Positions 8,236 to 17,075 of a stretch of 64,000 bases of DNA are shown in pieces. The stretch lies in assembly GCF_000482745.1 (NCBI RefSeq), contig NZ_AXWQ01000015.1, forward strand, positions 62,001 through 126,000. Reading direction: 5' to 3'. How positions within the stretch are numbered: the stretch's first letter is position 1; each line of letters opens with the position of its first letter. The DNA is from Oleidesulfovibrio alaskensis DSM 16109 (lineage in GTDB: Bacteria > Desulfobacterota > Desulfovibrionia > Desulfovibrionales > Desulfovibrionaceae). Below the pieces are notes generated by a model. It was not told the DNA's origin. It saw nothing but the letters and a program-made list of their open reading frames with translations, and did not search any database. The position numbers and the translations under genes were made by a program.

Positions 8236-9822
8236 ATGACCATGCGTGCGAGCTTTGCAGTGAATAACAGGTCAATCGTTCTTATTGTTCTGGTTTCGGC
8301 AGGCATGTTTGCCGGGCTGCCAAACCCTTTCTGGCAGAATTCTTTCCTTGTTCTGCTTGTTCCCGCTGCCCTGTACGCAATCGCCTGGCACGTCCGGTCC
8401 GCATCCGCTGCCTTTCGTCTCGGCTGGCTGGCTTCCGGCGCAGGTGCTGCTGCCGCTGTGTACTGGGTTGCCTATCCTGTGCATGTCTACGGCATGCTGC
8501 CGTGGCCTCTGGCTGTGCCCTGTGCCCTGCTGCTCGGCGCGTGGATAGGTTTGTTCGGTGCAGTATTTTCCTGCATCATGCACTTGCTGGTCAGACCGTA
8601 CTCGCGCGGTACCCTGCCGCTTTTTTGGCAGAACGCCCTGCTCCTTTGCACGGCGGCAGGCAGCTTGTGGGGTATTCTCGAATGGTTCCGCGGTATTTTT
8701 CTGACAGGTTTCCCGTGGGCCACCCTGGCATCAGCTTTTGTGGCCGTCCCGCAGATGCTGCAGGCTGCTTCCGTGGTGGGGGGGACTGCGCTGGGAGCTT
8801 TTTTTGCCTGCGCAGCATGTTGCAGTGTTCATCTGTGCGCCGGAACCCTGCGTTGCAGGAGACTTTCCGTAATTTCTGTTGCTATCCTCGGGATAATTGC
8901 ACTGTTCGGTTTTTACAGAACAGGCTCTTTTTCTCCTCAGGGCGAGGAGTATGACGTCGCCTTGATTCAGGGCAACATTGATCAGGGGCAGAAGTGGCTG
9001 CCCGAGTACCAGCAAGGCACCGCTGACCGCTATATTTCCATGTCGCAGGGGGCAGCGGACAAACTGAAGCCCGACCTGATTATCTGGCCGGAAACTTCCA
9101 TGCCTTTTTATTTTCAGGAACATGCCCTTGGCGAGGACATACGCCGTGCGGTGGCCGGGCTGGGGGTTCCGCTGCTGCTGGGCACGCCCGGTTATACACT
9201 GGGGCCGCAGGCCGGCAGTTACACCACGTACAACCGCGCATACGTTCTGGACAAACAGGGGCGCGACATCGGCTTTTATGACAAAGAGCATCTTGTGCCC
9301 TTCGGCGAATACATTCCTTCTTTTCTGAATCTTGAATTTCTGCAGACCATGATGCAGGGTGTCGGCGATTTTACTCCCGGCAAACAGACTACCCCTGTCA
9401 GAACAGGAAATCTTGCGTTGGGAATACTGGTTTGCTATGAGTCCATCTTTCCCGAACTGGCGCAACAGCGTGTGGCCGATGGTGCCACCCTGCTGGTCAA
9501 TATCAGCAATGATGCATGGTTCGGCAATACTTCTGCTCCGCGCCAGCACCTTCACCTGACTGCAGTCCGGGCTGTGGAACAGGGCCGGTACATAGCGCGC
9601 TGCACCAATACCGGAATCAGTGCTATCATTGACCCCTTCGGACGTATGCAGGAAACTGGACCTCTGTTCAGGCCTGCGGTTGTCGGCGGAGCGGTTAAAA
9701 GCATTACGAAAAAAACAGTATACCATTTAATTTACCAGTGGATTATGCCCGCCATGCTGGTTGTCTTCTGTACGACGGCATTCTGTCTGCTGCAGACAGG
9801 ACGGCGGCAAACGCCACAATAA
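8236..9822 (+). CDS. lnt: Apolipoprotein N-acyltransferase
   Basis: This 528-residue inner-membrane enzyme adds the third acyl chain to the N-terminal cysteine of lipoproteins. Several hydrophobic helices fill residues 1-230, followed by a periplasmic nitrilase-like domain. The Lnt catalytic triad is visible as Glu in IIWPETSMPFYF, Lys in FYDKEHLVPFGEYIP and Cys in LVCYESIFPEL. A last hydrophobic helix closes the protein (IMPAMLVVFCTTAFCLL). The length is typical. Its position after a corC-like gene matches the common ybeX-lnt arrangement. ATG 8236 is taken; ATG 8242 is an alternative. Confidence 0.95.
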   Translation: MTMRASFAVNNRSIVLIVLVSAGMFAGLPNPFWQNSFLVLLVPAALYAIAWHVRSASAAFRLGWLASGAGAAAAVYWVAYPVHVYGMLPWPLAVPCALLLGAWIGLFGAVFSCIMHLLVRPYSRGTLPLFWQNALLLCTAAGSLWGILEWFRGIFLTGFPWATLASAFVAVPQMLQAASVVGGTALGAFFACAACCSVHLCAGTLRCRRLSVISVAILGIIALFGFYRTGSFSPQGEEYDVALIQGNIDQGQKWLPEYQQGTADRYISMSQGAADKLKPDLIIWPETSMPFYFQEHALGEDIRRAVAGLGVPLLLGTPGYTLGPQAGSYTTYNRAYVLDKQGRDIGFYDKEHLVPFGEYIPSFLNLEFLQTMMQGVGDFTPGKQTTPVRTGNLALGILVCYESIFPELAQQRVADGATLLVNISNDAWFGNTSAPRQHLHLTAVRAVEQGRYIARCTNTGISAIIDPFGRMQETGPLFRPAVVGGAVKSITKKTVYHLIYQWIMPAMLVVFCTTAFCLLQTGRRQTPQ

Positions 9823-9833
9823 CAGGATATTTT

Positions 9834-10944
9834 ATGCTTCAACTTTCCGAACTCCGTTCCAGAGGCAATGCCCTTCTCCAGCAGTTTGAAACGCTCTGGG
9901 GGCGCCTTTGACCACGCGCAGAGTAAATACAGGCTGGAAGAGATAGAAAAACAGCTGTCCAGTCCAGACGCGTGGAATGCGCCGGAAAAGCTTACACCTG
10001 TGCTGCGGGAAAAAAGTCAGCTTGAAAACAGTGTTGCGCGGCTGGACGCACTGCGGCAGGCCAAGGACGACATGCTGGGCTGGCTTGAGCTGGCTGAAGA
10101 AGAAAATACGCAGGAAGTTCTTGAACAACTGGAAGAACAGGCCGGAATTCTGGAAGCTCTGCTGGAAGAGACCGAAGTCGGCCTGCTGCTTTCAGCAGAA
10201 GAAGACAAGCACGCTGCCATTCTTGAAATTCATCCCGGTGCCGGAGGCACGGAAGCACAGGACTGGGCGGAAATGTTGCTGCGCATGTATGTGCGCTGGG
10301 CGGAAAGCCATGAATTTAAAGCCGAATACCTTGACTATCTTGACGGAGACGAAGCCGGCATCAAAAGCGTGACGCTGAAGATTGACGGCACCAATGCCTA
10401 CGGGCTGCTTAAAGGTGAAAAAGGTATCCACAGACTTATCCGTATATCGCCTTATGATGCCTCCGGCAGACGTCATACGTCCTTTGCATCGGTAGATGTA
10501 ATTCCGGATGCAGGCGAAGAGATCACCATCGATATCAAGGATTCTGACCTGCGCATTGATATTTTCCGCTCCAGCGGACCGGGAGGACAGAGCGTAAACA
10601 CTACCAGCTCCGCCGTGCGTGTGACACATATCCCCACCGGTATCACTGCCCAGTGCCAGAACGAAAAATCGCAGCATCACAATAAAGAGACTGCCATGCA
10701 GATATTGCGGGCGCGGTTGTATGAGGCTGAAATACGCCGGCGCGACGCTGAAAAGCAGGCGGACTACGCCAGCAAGGAAGCCATCGGCTGGGGCAGCCAG
10801 ATACGCACCTATACGCTGCAGCCGTACAGGCTGGTGAAGGATCACCGTTCCAACTTTGAAGTGGGCGATGTGGAAGCGGTGCTTGACGGCGAGCTTGATG
10901 CGCTGATGCGCAACCACCTGCTCTACCAGCATGAGCGACGATAG
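9834..10944 (+). CDS. prfB: Peptide chain release factor 2 (programmed +1 frameshift)
   Basis: RF2 releases finished chains at UGA and UAA codons. The gene is in two frames: ATG 9834 opens 25 codons ending CTT (9906-9908) and an in-frame TGA (9909-9911); after a +1 shift, reading continues from GAC at 9910 to the stop at 10944, giving 369 residues in total. The peptidyl-hydrolase motif GGQ is visible (SSGPGGQSVNTTSSAVR). A plain reading from ATG 9868 would give an artificial N-terminus. The correct description is a join of 9834-9908 and 9910-10944. The 3' end overlaps the GGDEF gene by 14 bases. Confidence 0.96.
9898..9912 (+). promoter_or_regulatory. RF2 programmed frameshift signal
   Basis: An internal Shine-Dalgarno-like GGGGG (9898-9902), a three-base spacer, and the slippery CTT TGA C reproduce the classic bacterial prfB autoregulatory site. 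Low RF2 lets the ribosome slip +1 at the UGA. Confidence 0.95.
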
Positions 10945-11833
10945 TATGCAGAATGAAGAGCATGATGCCGGCTCGCGGAGAGCTGAACAGCATAAGCATG
11001 AAGAGCTTGTCGAAGCCGCCACCGAGGAAATTCAGACCCTGCGGCGGGCACTGCAGGAAGGCCTGTGCCGGTCAGATGCCTGCAACGCGGGGCGGATGCT
11101 TGCCGTAACGCGACTGCTGCCGGGATGTGATGAAGAACAATGGGCGGCGGCAGCCGAGCGGCTGGGGCTGACAAACTGGATAGCCTATCCCCTTGGCAGC
11201 GATGCGGGAATCAATCTGCTGAAAGTGCAGGACGCATTGGATGATCTGAGCTGGAAGTCGGAACACGATCCGCTTACCGGGCTTCCCAACCGCAGAGCCT
11301 TTGAACGCATGCTCAAGCTTGAACTGCAGCGTGCGGAACGCGGGAATTCGCAGGTAAGCGTGGCCGCTTTGGATCTGGATGACTTCAAGGCTGTGAATGA
11401 TGTCTACGGTCATCCCTGCGGTGATGAGGTGCTTGTCCATGTGGCGCACCATCTTGCTTCGGGCAAACGGGTGTATGATGTGGCTGCCAGAACCGGCGGA
11501 GAGGAATTTGCTCTCATTCTACCCGGGGCATCGGCAGTTACCGCGCGGCTGATGGTTGAACGCCTGCTTGCCGCACTGCGGGCAGCGCCTGTGCGTTGTG
11601 CCGGCACCGGCCCTCTGCATATCACGTTCTCTGCGGGGGTGGCGGTATGCAAAGGCAGCATTCCCTGCAGCGCGGAAAAGCTGATGACTTTTGCCGATGA
11701 AGCGCTGTATGAGGCCAAACGTGCCGGCAAAAATCGTGTGATGATTTCCCGTAAGTCTCCCGGTGCTCCCTACGACCGCTCCACCATGGTGCAGTCTCAG
11801 GAAAAGCAGATACTTTTTTCAGGAAAAGAATAG
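10931..11833 (+). CDS. GGDEF diguanylate cyclase
   Basis: This 300-residue protein has an N-terminal region of about 105 residues with no recognised sensor domain and no membrane segment, then a GGDEF domain from about residue 110 (DPLTGLPNRRAFERML). The active-site motif is GGEEF at 189-193, which is catalytically competent in this family. An RxxD inhibitory site (RVYD, 180-183) sits exactly five residues before it, so product inhibition by c-di-GMP is expected. It probably makes c-di-GMP in the cytosol. It overlaps prfB by 14 bases and precedes a MinD-like gene by nine, suggesting one transcript. Confidence 0.9.
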   Translation: MSDDSMQNEEHDAGSRRAEQHKHEELVEAATEEIQTLRRALQEGLCRSDACNAGRMLAVTRLLPGCDEEQWAAAAERLGLTNWIAYPLGSDAGINLLKVQDALDDLSWKSEHDPLTGLPNRRAFERMLKLELQRAERGNSQVSVAALDLDDFKAVNDVYGHPCGDEVLVHVAHHLASGKRVYDVAARTGGEEFALILPGASAVTARLMVERLLAALRAAPVRCAGTGPLHITFSAGVAVCKGSIPCSAEKLMTFADEALYEAKRAGKNRVMISRKSPGAPYDRSTMVQSQEKQILFSGKE

Positions 11834-11842
11834 CAGAGCCAG

Positions 11843-12661
11843 ATGGTTATGAGAAAAACACTAAGCGTTTCGATTTTGAGCGGCAAAGGCGGCGTAGGAA
11901 AAACCAATCTGGCTTTGAATCTCGCCTTCTGTCTGCATAAGGGCGGTCATCCGCTGCTGCTTATGGACTGCGACATGGGGCTGGCCAATCTGGACGTTCT
12001 GTTGGGGCTTGCTCCGGAACACACCATGTACGACCTTCTGGAAAGCGACATCGAACCGCAGTCCATCGTTGTTCCCATTGAGCAGGGAGGCTTTGACTTT
12101 CTGCCTGCGGCTTCGGGGCTGACAGATCTTATCGAGATGGATAACGATACCCGTGAACTGCTGTTTCACCGTCTGCTGCCTGTTTTCGACGGATATGACT
12201 ATCTTTTTATGGATCTGGGTGCCGGTATATCACCCACTGTGCTTTCACTGGGAGCCATGTCCGATATGCGGGTTGTCATCATCACCCCCGAGCCCACATC
12301 GCTGACGGACAGTTACGCATTGATCAAGATGATGCACGCCCAGCACGGGGTTGACGATTTTCACGTCATAGTCAATCAGGCGGAAAACCCCGGTGAAGTG
12401 AAGCAGGCTTTTCAGCGCCTTGCGGCTGTTTGTGACCGGTTTCTGGGTATCAGCCCTGTTCTGCTGGGTGGTGTAAGTTATGACAAAGCCCTGCCCGAGG
12501 CCGTTCGCAGGCAGACTCCGTTGATGCGTATGAACCACAAATCACCGGCAGCAAAGGATATTTTTTCGATAGCTGTCAAGATGCAGCGCCACCGTGCCGC
12601 CATTGTGCACACGCTGGGGCAAAGCCCTTTATTCGGCGAATTGACGGGAAAAGAATATTAA
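11843..12661 (+). CDS. MinD/ParA-family ATPase (FlhG/FleN-like)
   Basis: This 272-residue protein starts with a deviant Walker A motif, SGKGGVGKTN, preceded by SVSIL, typical of MinD/ParA ATPases. DCDMGLANLDVLLGL is the switch region and the segment around YDYLFMDLGAGIS is Walker B-like. The wording NLDVLLGL and TPEPTSLTDSYALIKM is characteristic of FlhG/FleN-like regulators of flagellar number and position. There is no flagellar gene nearby, so the role is inferred. ATG 11849 is an alternative start two codons in. The amphipathic C-terminal helix typical of MinD is not obvious. Confidence 0.85.
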   Translation: MVMRKTLSVSILSGKGGVGKTNLALNLAFCLHKGGHPLLLMDCDMGLANLDVLLGLAPEHTMYDLLESDIEPQSIVVPIEQGGFDFLPAASGLTDLIEMDNDTRELLFHRLLPVFDGYDYLFMDLGAGISPTVLSLGAMSDMRVVIITPEPTSLTDSYALIKMMHAQHGVDDFHVIVNQAENPGEVKQAFQRLAAVCDRFLGISPVLLGGVSYDKALPEAVRRQTPLMRMNHKSPAAKDIFSIAVKMQRHRAAIVHTLGQSPLFGELTGKEY

Positions 12662-12750
12662 GGCTTGAACTCGTAGGCTTTTTGCATAATATTCACGTTG
12701 TACACACTCTGTTATTTTGTAACTCACCTCTTTTTCGGGAGGCTCCATAG

Positions 12751-13026
12751 ATGAACAAGAGCGAATTGATCAAAGTCCTTTCTGAAGAAAACAACATCTC
12801 CATCGAAGAGGCCACCCTTGTGGTGACCACCTTTGTGGATTCGATGAAAGACGCCCTTGCCGAAGGTGATCGTGTTGAAATACGGGGCTTCGGAAGCTTC
12901 AAGGTAAAACAGTACGAAGGGTATTCCGGACGAAACCCTAAAACGGGCGAAATCGTCAATGTTCAGCCTAAACAGCTGCCCTTTTTCCGGGCGGGTAAAG
13001 AGCTGAAAGAATTTCTAAACGATTAG
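12751..13026 (+). CDS. HU/IHF-family DNA-binding protein
   Basis: This 91-residue nucleoid protein has the DNABII pattern: an N-terminal dimerisation helix (MNKSELIKVL), VEIRGFGSFKVKQ, and the DNA-binding arm signature GRNPKTGEIVNVQPKQLPFFRAGK. It bends and compacts DNA as a dimer. GGGAGG stands about eight bases before the ATG. A good terminator follows, so it is monocistronic or the last gene of the preceding cluster. HU is more likely than IHF, but sequence alone does not settle it. Confidence 0.93.
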   Translation: MNKSELIKVLSEENNISIEEATLVVTTFVDSMKDALAEGDRVEIRGFGSFKVKQYEGYSGRNPKTGEIVNVQPKQLPFFRAGKELKEFLND

Positions 13027-13048
13027 CAAACGTTCTGAATCCGAAGTT

Positions 13049-13087
13049 CGCCCGAACCGGCAATGCCGTTTCGGGCGTCTTTTTTTC
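13049..13087 (+). terminator. Terminator after HU gene
   Basis: The stem CGCCCGAA/TTCGGGCG encloses a smaller CGGC/GCCG stem, followed by a T-rich tract (TCTTTTTTT). Confidence 0.88.
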
Positions 13088-13234
13088 TGCCGGTTCCTTT
13101 CGGGGCAGGCAGTTGACTGGATACGGGATGTAACGCATTGTGGTGCGTGAAGTCTGCCGCCGGAGAGGTACCGCGACAGACCGAATGCTCTGGTGATTGC
13201 GGGCACATAACGGCAACCTCAGGAGAATGATCTC

Positions 13235-14086
13235 ATGACGCGGACACCGCGTGCATCCGTGCCTTTTTACAAGATGCAGGGATGTGGAAACGATTTCGTA
13301 TTCATTGACAACAGAGAGCTGAAGCTGCCTGTTGCCCTTATGGAAGACTGGGCGCGCAAAATCTGCAGGCGTTCTTTTTCCGTCGGTGCGGACGGCCTTG
13401 TTTTTCTGGAAGAAGCTCCGGACATTCCCGGTGTTGACTACCGGTGGCATTTTTATAATGCCGATGGATCCCGTGCTGAAATGTGCGGCAACGCTTCACG
13501 TTGTGCCGCGCTTCTTGCTTTCCGTACCGGCTTTGCCGGTGCCGAACATGTGCTGGGAACCGATGCGGGACCGGTACGTGCCAGAGTGGATGTTGCCGCA
13601 GGCATGGTTAAAGTGGAACTGACTCCGCCAAAAGAGCTTAGTCTTAACAATGTGCTGCGTTTTGGCGATGAGACACACGAAATTCATTTCGTCAATACAG
13701 GGGTGCCGCATGCCGTCTGGCTGGACGCAGATGTAGCGGCACTGGACGTACGGGCGCTGGGAGCCTCTTTGCGCTATCATGAGCGTTTTGCACCTGCCGG
13801 CACCAATGCTAACTTTGTCACCGTGATTGATCAGCACAACATTTTGCTGCGCACCTATGAGCGCGGCGTGGAAGACGAAACCTATGCATGCGGTACCGGC
13901 GCGGCCGCAGGGGCTGTTATCACCCATGCGTTGGGGCTTACCGGCCCGCAGGTGACAGTGCGCAGTTCCGGCGGCGAACTGCTGGGCATATCGCTGGAAG
14001 ACGGCTCGGTGTTTCTTGAAGGAAAGGCCCTGCTCGTCTACACAGGCGAAATGCAGCCCGAGTCACTGGGTATTTCACTAGATTAG
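13235..14086 (+). CDS. dapF: Diaminopimelate epimerase
   Basis: This 283-residue cofactor-independent racemase converts LL- to meso-diaminopimelate for lysine and peptidoglycan. Both catalytic cysteines are in their family motifs: MCGNASRC and ACGTGAAA. The substrate-binding N-terminal motif KMQGCGNDFVFID is present about residue 14. The length is normal. An AGGAG ribosome site precedes ATG 13235. It is followed 53 bases later by dapA, so two lysine-pathway enzymes sit together. A hairpin (GGCCGG/CCGGCC) at about 14094-14110 between them lacks a real T run. Confidence 0.96.
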   Translation: MTRTPRASVPFYKMQGCGNDFVFIDNRELKLPVALMEDWARKICRRSFSVGADGLVFLEEAPDIPGVDYRWHFYNADGSRAEMCGNASRCAALLAFRTGFAGAEHVLGTDAGPVRARVDVAAGMVKVELTPPKELSLNNVLRFGDETHEIHFVNTGVPHAVWLDADVAALDVRALGASLRYHERFAPAGTNANFVTVIDQHNILLRTYERGVEDETYACGTGAAAGAVITHALGLTGPQVTVRSSGGELLGISLEDGSVFLEGKALLVYTGEMQPESLGISLD

Positions 14087-14139
14087 TTTCAACGGCCGGT
14101 TTTTCCGGCCATTTGCTTTTGCAAACACAGGAGAAGCGT

Positions 14140-15018
14140 ATGCAGTTTTCCGGAGCACTGACCGCCATCGTCACCCCCCTCAAAAACGGCCATATTGACG
14201 AGGAGGCTTACCGCAACCTCATTGAATGGCAGATAGAACAGGGCATCAACGGTCTTGTCCCCTGCGGCACAACCGGTGAGTCGGCGACGTTGTCTCATGA
14301 AGAACACCGTGATGTCATCCGTATCTGCATTGATCAGGTCAAGGGCCGTGTTCCCGTGCTGGCCGGTGCCGGCTCCAACAGCACCAAAGAAGCCTGCGGG
14401 CTGGCCCAGTTTGCCAAAGACGCAGGGGCCGACGGTGCCCTGCTTATCACGCCGTATTACAACAAACCCACTCAGGAAGGGCTTTACCAGCACTTCAAGG
14501 CTATCGCCGCCGAAGTTTCCATGCCGTATATCATGTATAATGTTCCCGGCAGGACAGGCGTGAACATGACGTCGGAAACAGTGGCACGCGTTAAACGCGA
14601 TGTGCCGGAAGTTGTCGGCATCAAAGAGGCTTCAGCCAACCTGAAGCAGGTTTCCGAGATTATCGAGTTCTGCGGCCCTGATTTTCAGGTGTTGTCCGGC
14701 GACGACTTTACAGTGCTGCCTCTGCTTTCCGTGGGGGGATGCGGTGTTATCTCCGTTGTATCGAATATTGTGCCTGCTAAAATGTCAGGCCTCTGCAAAG
14801 CGTTTGCCGGGGGCGACCTTGCCAGAGCTAAAACACTGCATCATGAGCTTTCACCGCTTTCCCGGGCCATGTTCTGTGAAACAAACCCCATTCCGGTAAA
14901 AACGGCACTGTCCATGATGGGCAGGCTTTCCCTTGAACTGCGCCTGCCGCTGGTGCCCATGCAGCCGCAGAACGAAAAGTACCTGCGCGGCATTCTGTCA
15001 CTGGCAGGGCTGGTCTGA
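14140..15018 (+). CDS. dapA: 4-hydroxy-tetrahydrodipicolinate synthase
   Basis: This 292-residue TIM-barrel aldolase condenses pyruvate with aspartate semialdehyde, the first committed step of diaminopimelate and lysine synthesis. Motifs seen are GTTGESATLSHEEH, YYNKPTQEGLYQHF, the catalytic tyrosine in YNVPGRTGVNM and the Schiff-base lysine in VVGIKEASANL. ATG 14140 is chosen over the upstream in-frame TTG 14113 because AGGAG lies six bases before it and MQFSGALTAIVTP is the family start. It follows dapF. After the stop, a GC-rich inverted repeat (about 15027-15053) has no T run. Confidence 0.96.
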   Translation: MQFSGALTAIVTPLKNGHIDEEAYRNLIEWQIEQGINGLVPCGTTGESATLSHEEHRDVIRICIDQVKGRVPVLAGAGSNSTKEACGLAQFAKDAGADGALLITPYYNKPTQEGLYQHFKAIAAEVSMPYIMYNVPGRTGVNMTSETVARVKRDVPEVVGIKEASANLKQVSEIIEFCGPDFQVLSGDDFTVLPLLSVGGCGVISVVSNIVPAKMSGLCKAFAGGDLARAKTLHHELSPLSRAMFCETNPIPVKTALSMMGRLSLELRLPLVPMQPQNEKYLRGILSLAGLV

Positions 15019-15210
15019 TAATGTCCGGCGGGCGTGCACCGGCACGTCCGCCGTCCCGCGCGGAAGGTTCCTTTTCCGCTTGAAGCTGCGGCATGGCTGC
15101 GCTAAGCTTGTCAGCCGTATCCGGACTCCGGAATATCGCTTGCGACACTATCTCATAAACATTCTGTACTGAGTGCAATACTCTTTCTTTTCTGACGGAG
15201 GAAACAGGTA

Positions 15211-16194
15211 ATGGAAGCCCCTCAAAAAAACCTTGCTCTTGACCTCGTACGCGTAACGGAAGCCGCTGCGCTTGCTTCTGCGCGCTGGCTCGGCAAAGGA
15301 AATCAGGATGCAGGTGATCAGGCTGCTGTGGACGCCATGCGGCTCTGCTTCAACTCGCTGAATATTTCCGGCGTGGTTGTCATCGGCGAAGGTGAAAAGG
15401 ATAATGCTCCGATGCTGTTCAACGGAGAAAAAGTCGGTGCCGGCAACGGTCCTGCTCTGGACGTGGCGGTTGATCCGGTTGAGGGGACCAAGCTGCTGGC
15501 ATATGGCCGTCCTAATGCAATTTCCGTCATCGGGGTGGCTCCTGCAGGCACCATGTATAATCCGGGTCCCAGCTTTTACATGCAGAAGCTGGTGGTGCCC
15601 GGTGCCGCGAAAAATGTTGTCGATCTTGATGCGCCTGTGGCTGAAAACCTGCACAAGATTGCCAAGGCCCTTGATAAGGACGTTGATGACCTTGTGGTCT
15701 TTGTGCTGGACAAACCCCGCCATGCCAGCCTGATTGAGCAGGTGCGCGCAGCCGGGGCACGTATACAGCTGCATACCGACGGCGACGTGTCGGGTGCCCT
15801 TATGGCTGTGGACCCCCGTTCTGAAGTTGACGTCATGATGGGTACCGGCGGCACTCCCGAAGGAGTTCTTGCAGCCTGTGCCATCAAAGGTATCGGCGGT
15901 GAAATGTTTGCCCGCCTTGATCCTCAGTCATATGTGGAAAAAGAGGCTATCCTTGAAGCCGGCATTGACCTGCGTGAAATCCACACTGTGGATACTCTTG
16001 TGCGCAGTGACGAAGTCTTTTTCTCCGCCACCGGTATATCCGGCGGTACCTTCCTTAAAGGGGTGCAGTACACAGGTACCGGTGCCGTGACCCATTCCAT
16101 GGTCATACGCGGACGTACAGGTACCCTGCGCTACATCGAGTCCATCAATAACTGGGACAAGCTGATGAAAATCAGCTCGGTGAAATACGATTAA
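15211..16194 (+). CDS. glpX: Class II fructose-1,6-bisphosphatase
   Basis: This 327-residue metal-dependent phosphatase converts fructose-1,6-bisphosphate to fructose-6-phosphate in gluconeogenesis. Family signatures include VVIGEGEKDNAPMLFNGEKVG, the DVAVDPVEGTKLLAYG metal-binding motif and MGTGGTPEGVLAACAIKG. The length matches GlpX. GGAGG precedes the ATG. It sits alone, with a 192-base upstream gap in which I see no gene and no convincing promoter, and a strong terminator behind it. Confidence 0.96.
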   Translation: MEAPQKNLALDLVRVTEAAALASARWLGKGNQDAGDQAAVDAMRLCFNSLNISGVVVIGEGEKDNAPMLFNGEKVGAGNGPALDVAVDPVEGTKLLAYGRPNAISVIGVAPAGTMYNPGPSFYMQKLVVPGAAKNVVDLDAPVAENLHKIAKALDKDVDDLVVFVLDKPRHASLIEQVRAAGARIQLHTDGDVSGALMAVDPRSEVDVMMGTGGTPEGVLAACAIKGIGGEMFARLDPQSYVEKEAILEAGIDLREIHTVDTLVRSDEVFFSATGISGGTFLKGVQYTGTGAVTHSMVIRGRTGTLRYIESINNWDKLMKISSVKYD

Positions 16195-16203
16195 GCAGTC
16201 TGT

Positions 16204-16230
16204 GGCCGGCCTTCGGGCCGGCCTTTTTTT
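16204..16230 (+). terminator. Terminator after glpX
   Basis: An 8-bp GGCCGGCC stem with a UUCG tetraloop is followed by seven T's. Confidence 0.93.
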
Positions 16231-16255
16231 CATTAATTCCCTTCAAGGAGCCGCC

Positions 16256-16672
16256 ATGCCGCGCGTCGCCGCCATATTTTCCGCCCTGCTGCTCATATTC
16301 ATGTGCAGTCAGGCATCGGCTGCTGAGCAGAATTTCCATGATCAACCGGAATTCACACAGCAGGAACTGCAGCAGTTTTTAAAGGATTTTCCGGCATTCA
16401 GAGAATGGGCCGTTAACAGCAAGGACACCTCCTCTCCGGTGGTGACTGACGCCGGTGAGCCTTCTTTTGTATGGAGCCCGCAGGCAGAAGCTTATCTGCG
16501 CGAGAACACGGAGTGGGCTCCTGAACGCTTCTTTTATGTCATGACCCATGTCTTTGCAGGGCGTACGGTTCTCAGGCACGGCAGTCAGGTAACCGGCGAC
16601 AACCGTCCGCCGGATATGCCTGTTGTGTCCGATGCAGAGCTGGATCTCATCAGAACACTTATGCCGAACTGA
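16256..16672 (+). CDS. Small exported protein of unknown function
   Basis: This 138-residue protein has a clear Sec signal peptide (MPRVAAIFSALLLIFMCSQASA, cleavage near residue 22) and a mature acidic part of about 115 residues with no cysteine and no domain I recognise. ATG 16256 is chosen because AAGGAG precedes it by five bases and the signal peptide starts there. It ends at a bidirectional terminator shared with the convergent DsrE-like gene. It is probably periplasmic. Confidence 0.75.
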   Translation: MPRVAAIFSALLLIFMCSQASAAEQNFHDQPEFTQQELQQFLKDFPAFREWAVNSKDTSSPVVTDAGEPSFVWSPQAEAYLRENTEWAPERFFYVMTHVFAGRTVLRHGSQVTGDNRPPDMPVVSDAELDLIRTLMPN

Positions 16673-16700
16673 AAAAGGGCACCGCGAGGTGCCCTTTTTC
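16671..16700. terminator. Bidirectional terminator between convergent genes
   Basis: A 13-bp stem GAAAAAGGGCACC/GGTGCCCTTTTTC with a GCGA loop has a T run in both directions. It serves the exported-protein gene and the korA-korB-dsrE unit. Confidence 0.9.
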
Positions 16701-16718
16701 AGTTCATGTGTCCGGAAA

Positions 16719-17066
16719 TCAAAACGTTATCACCTGAAATCCTTCGTCAATCCAGTCAGACATGGCCGGATGCCCTCCCATTTCGCCCACCAGAGTGATG
16801 CCTGCCGCGGTAACGGCATCGGCTACTCCCAGTTTGGCAGAACAGGCCTTGCAGGCTCCATACAGGATTCCGCTTTCCGCAACGCGGGCAAACAGCTGAT
16901 GCATGGGGTGCTCCGGATTGGCCAGCCGCGGAAGCAGCGCCACCGCCGCCCCCTCTACAACCAGCCGCACGTCATACCCTTTGCGTTTCATGTCTCCGGC
17001 ATTCAGCAAAACGTGAATGAAACACATTTCTTCTCCGTTAAACGGAAACAGAACGACTTTTTTCAT
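16719..17066 (-). CDS. DsrE-family protein
   Basis: This 115-residue cytosolic protein has a DsrE/YchN-like Rossmann fold: it starts KKVVLFPFNGEEMCFIHVLLNA and ends in a short beta strand. It keeps a cysteine pair (C72 and C75, YGACKACSAKLG) in the loop where DsrE-type sulfur-carrier proteins bind sulfur, followed by an alternating helix/strand pattern. The gene follows korB by nine bases on the minus strand, so the three are probably co-transcribed. A role in sulfur relay or redox is possible but unproven; many family members are uncharacterised. Confidence 0.75.
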   Translation of the reverse strand: MKKVVLFPFNGEEMCFIHVLLNAGDMKRKGYDVRLVVEGAAVALLPRLANPEHPMHQLFARVAESGILYGACKACSAKLGVADAVTAAGITLVGEMGGHPAMSDWIDEGFQVITF

Positions 17067-17075
17067 GACCGCTCC

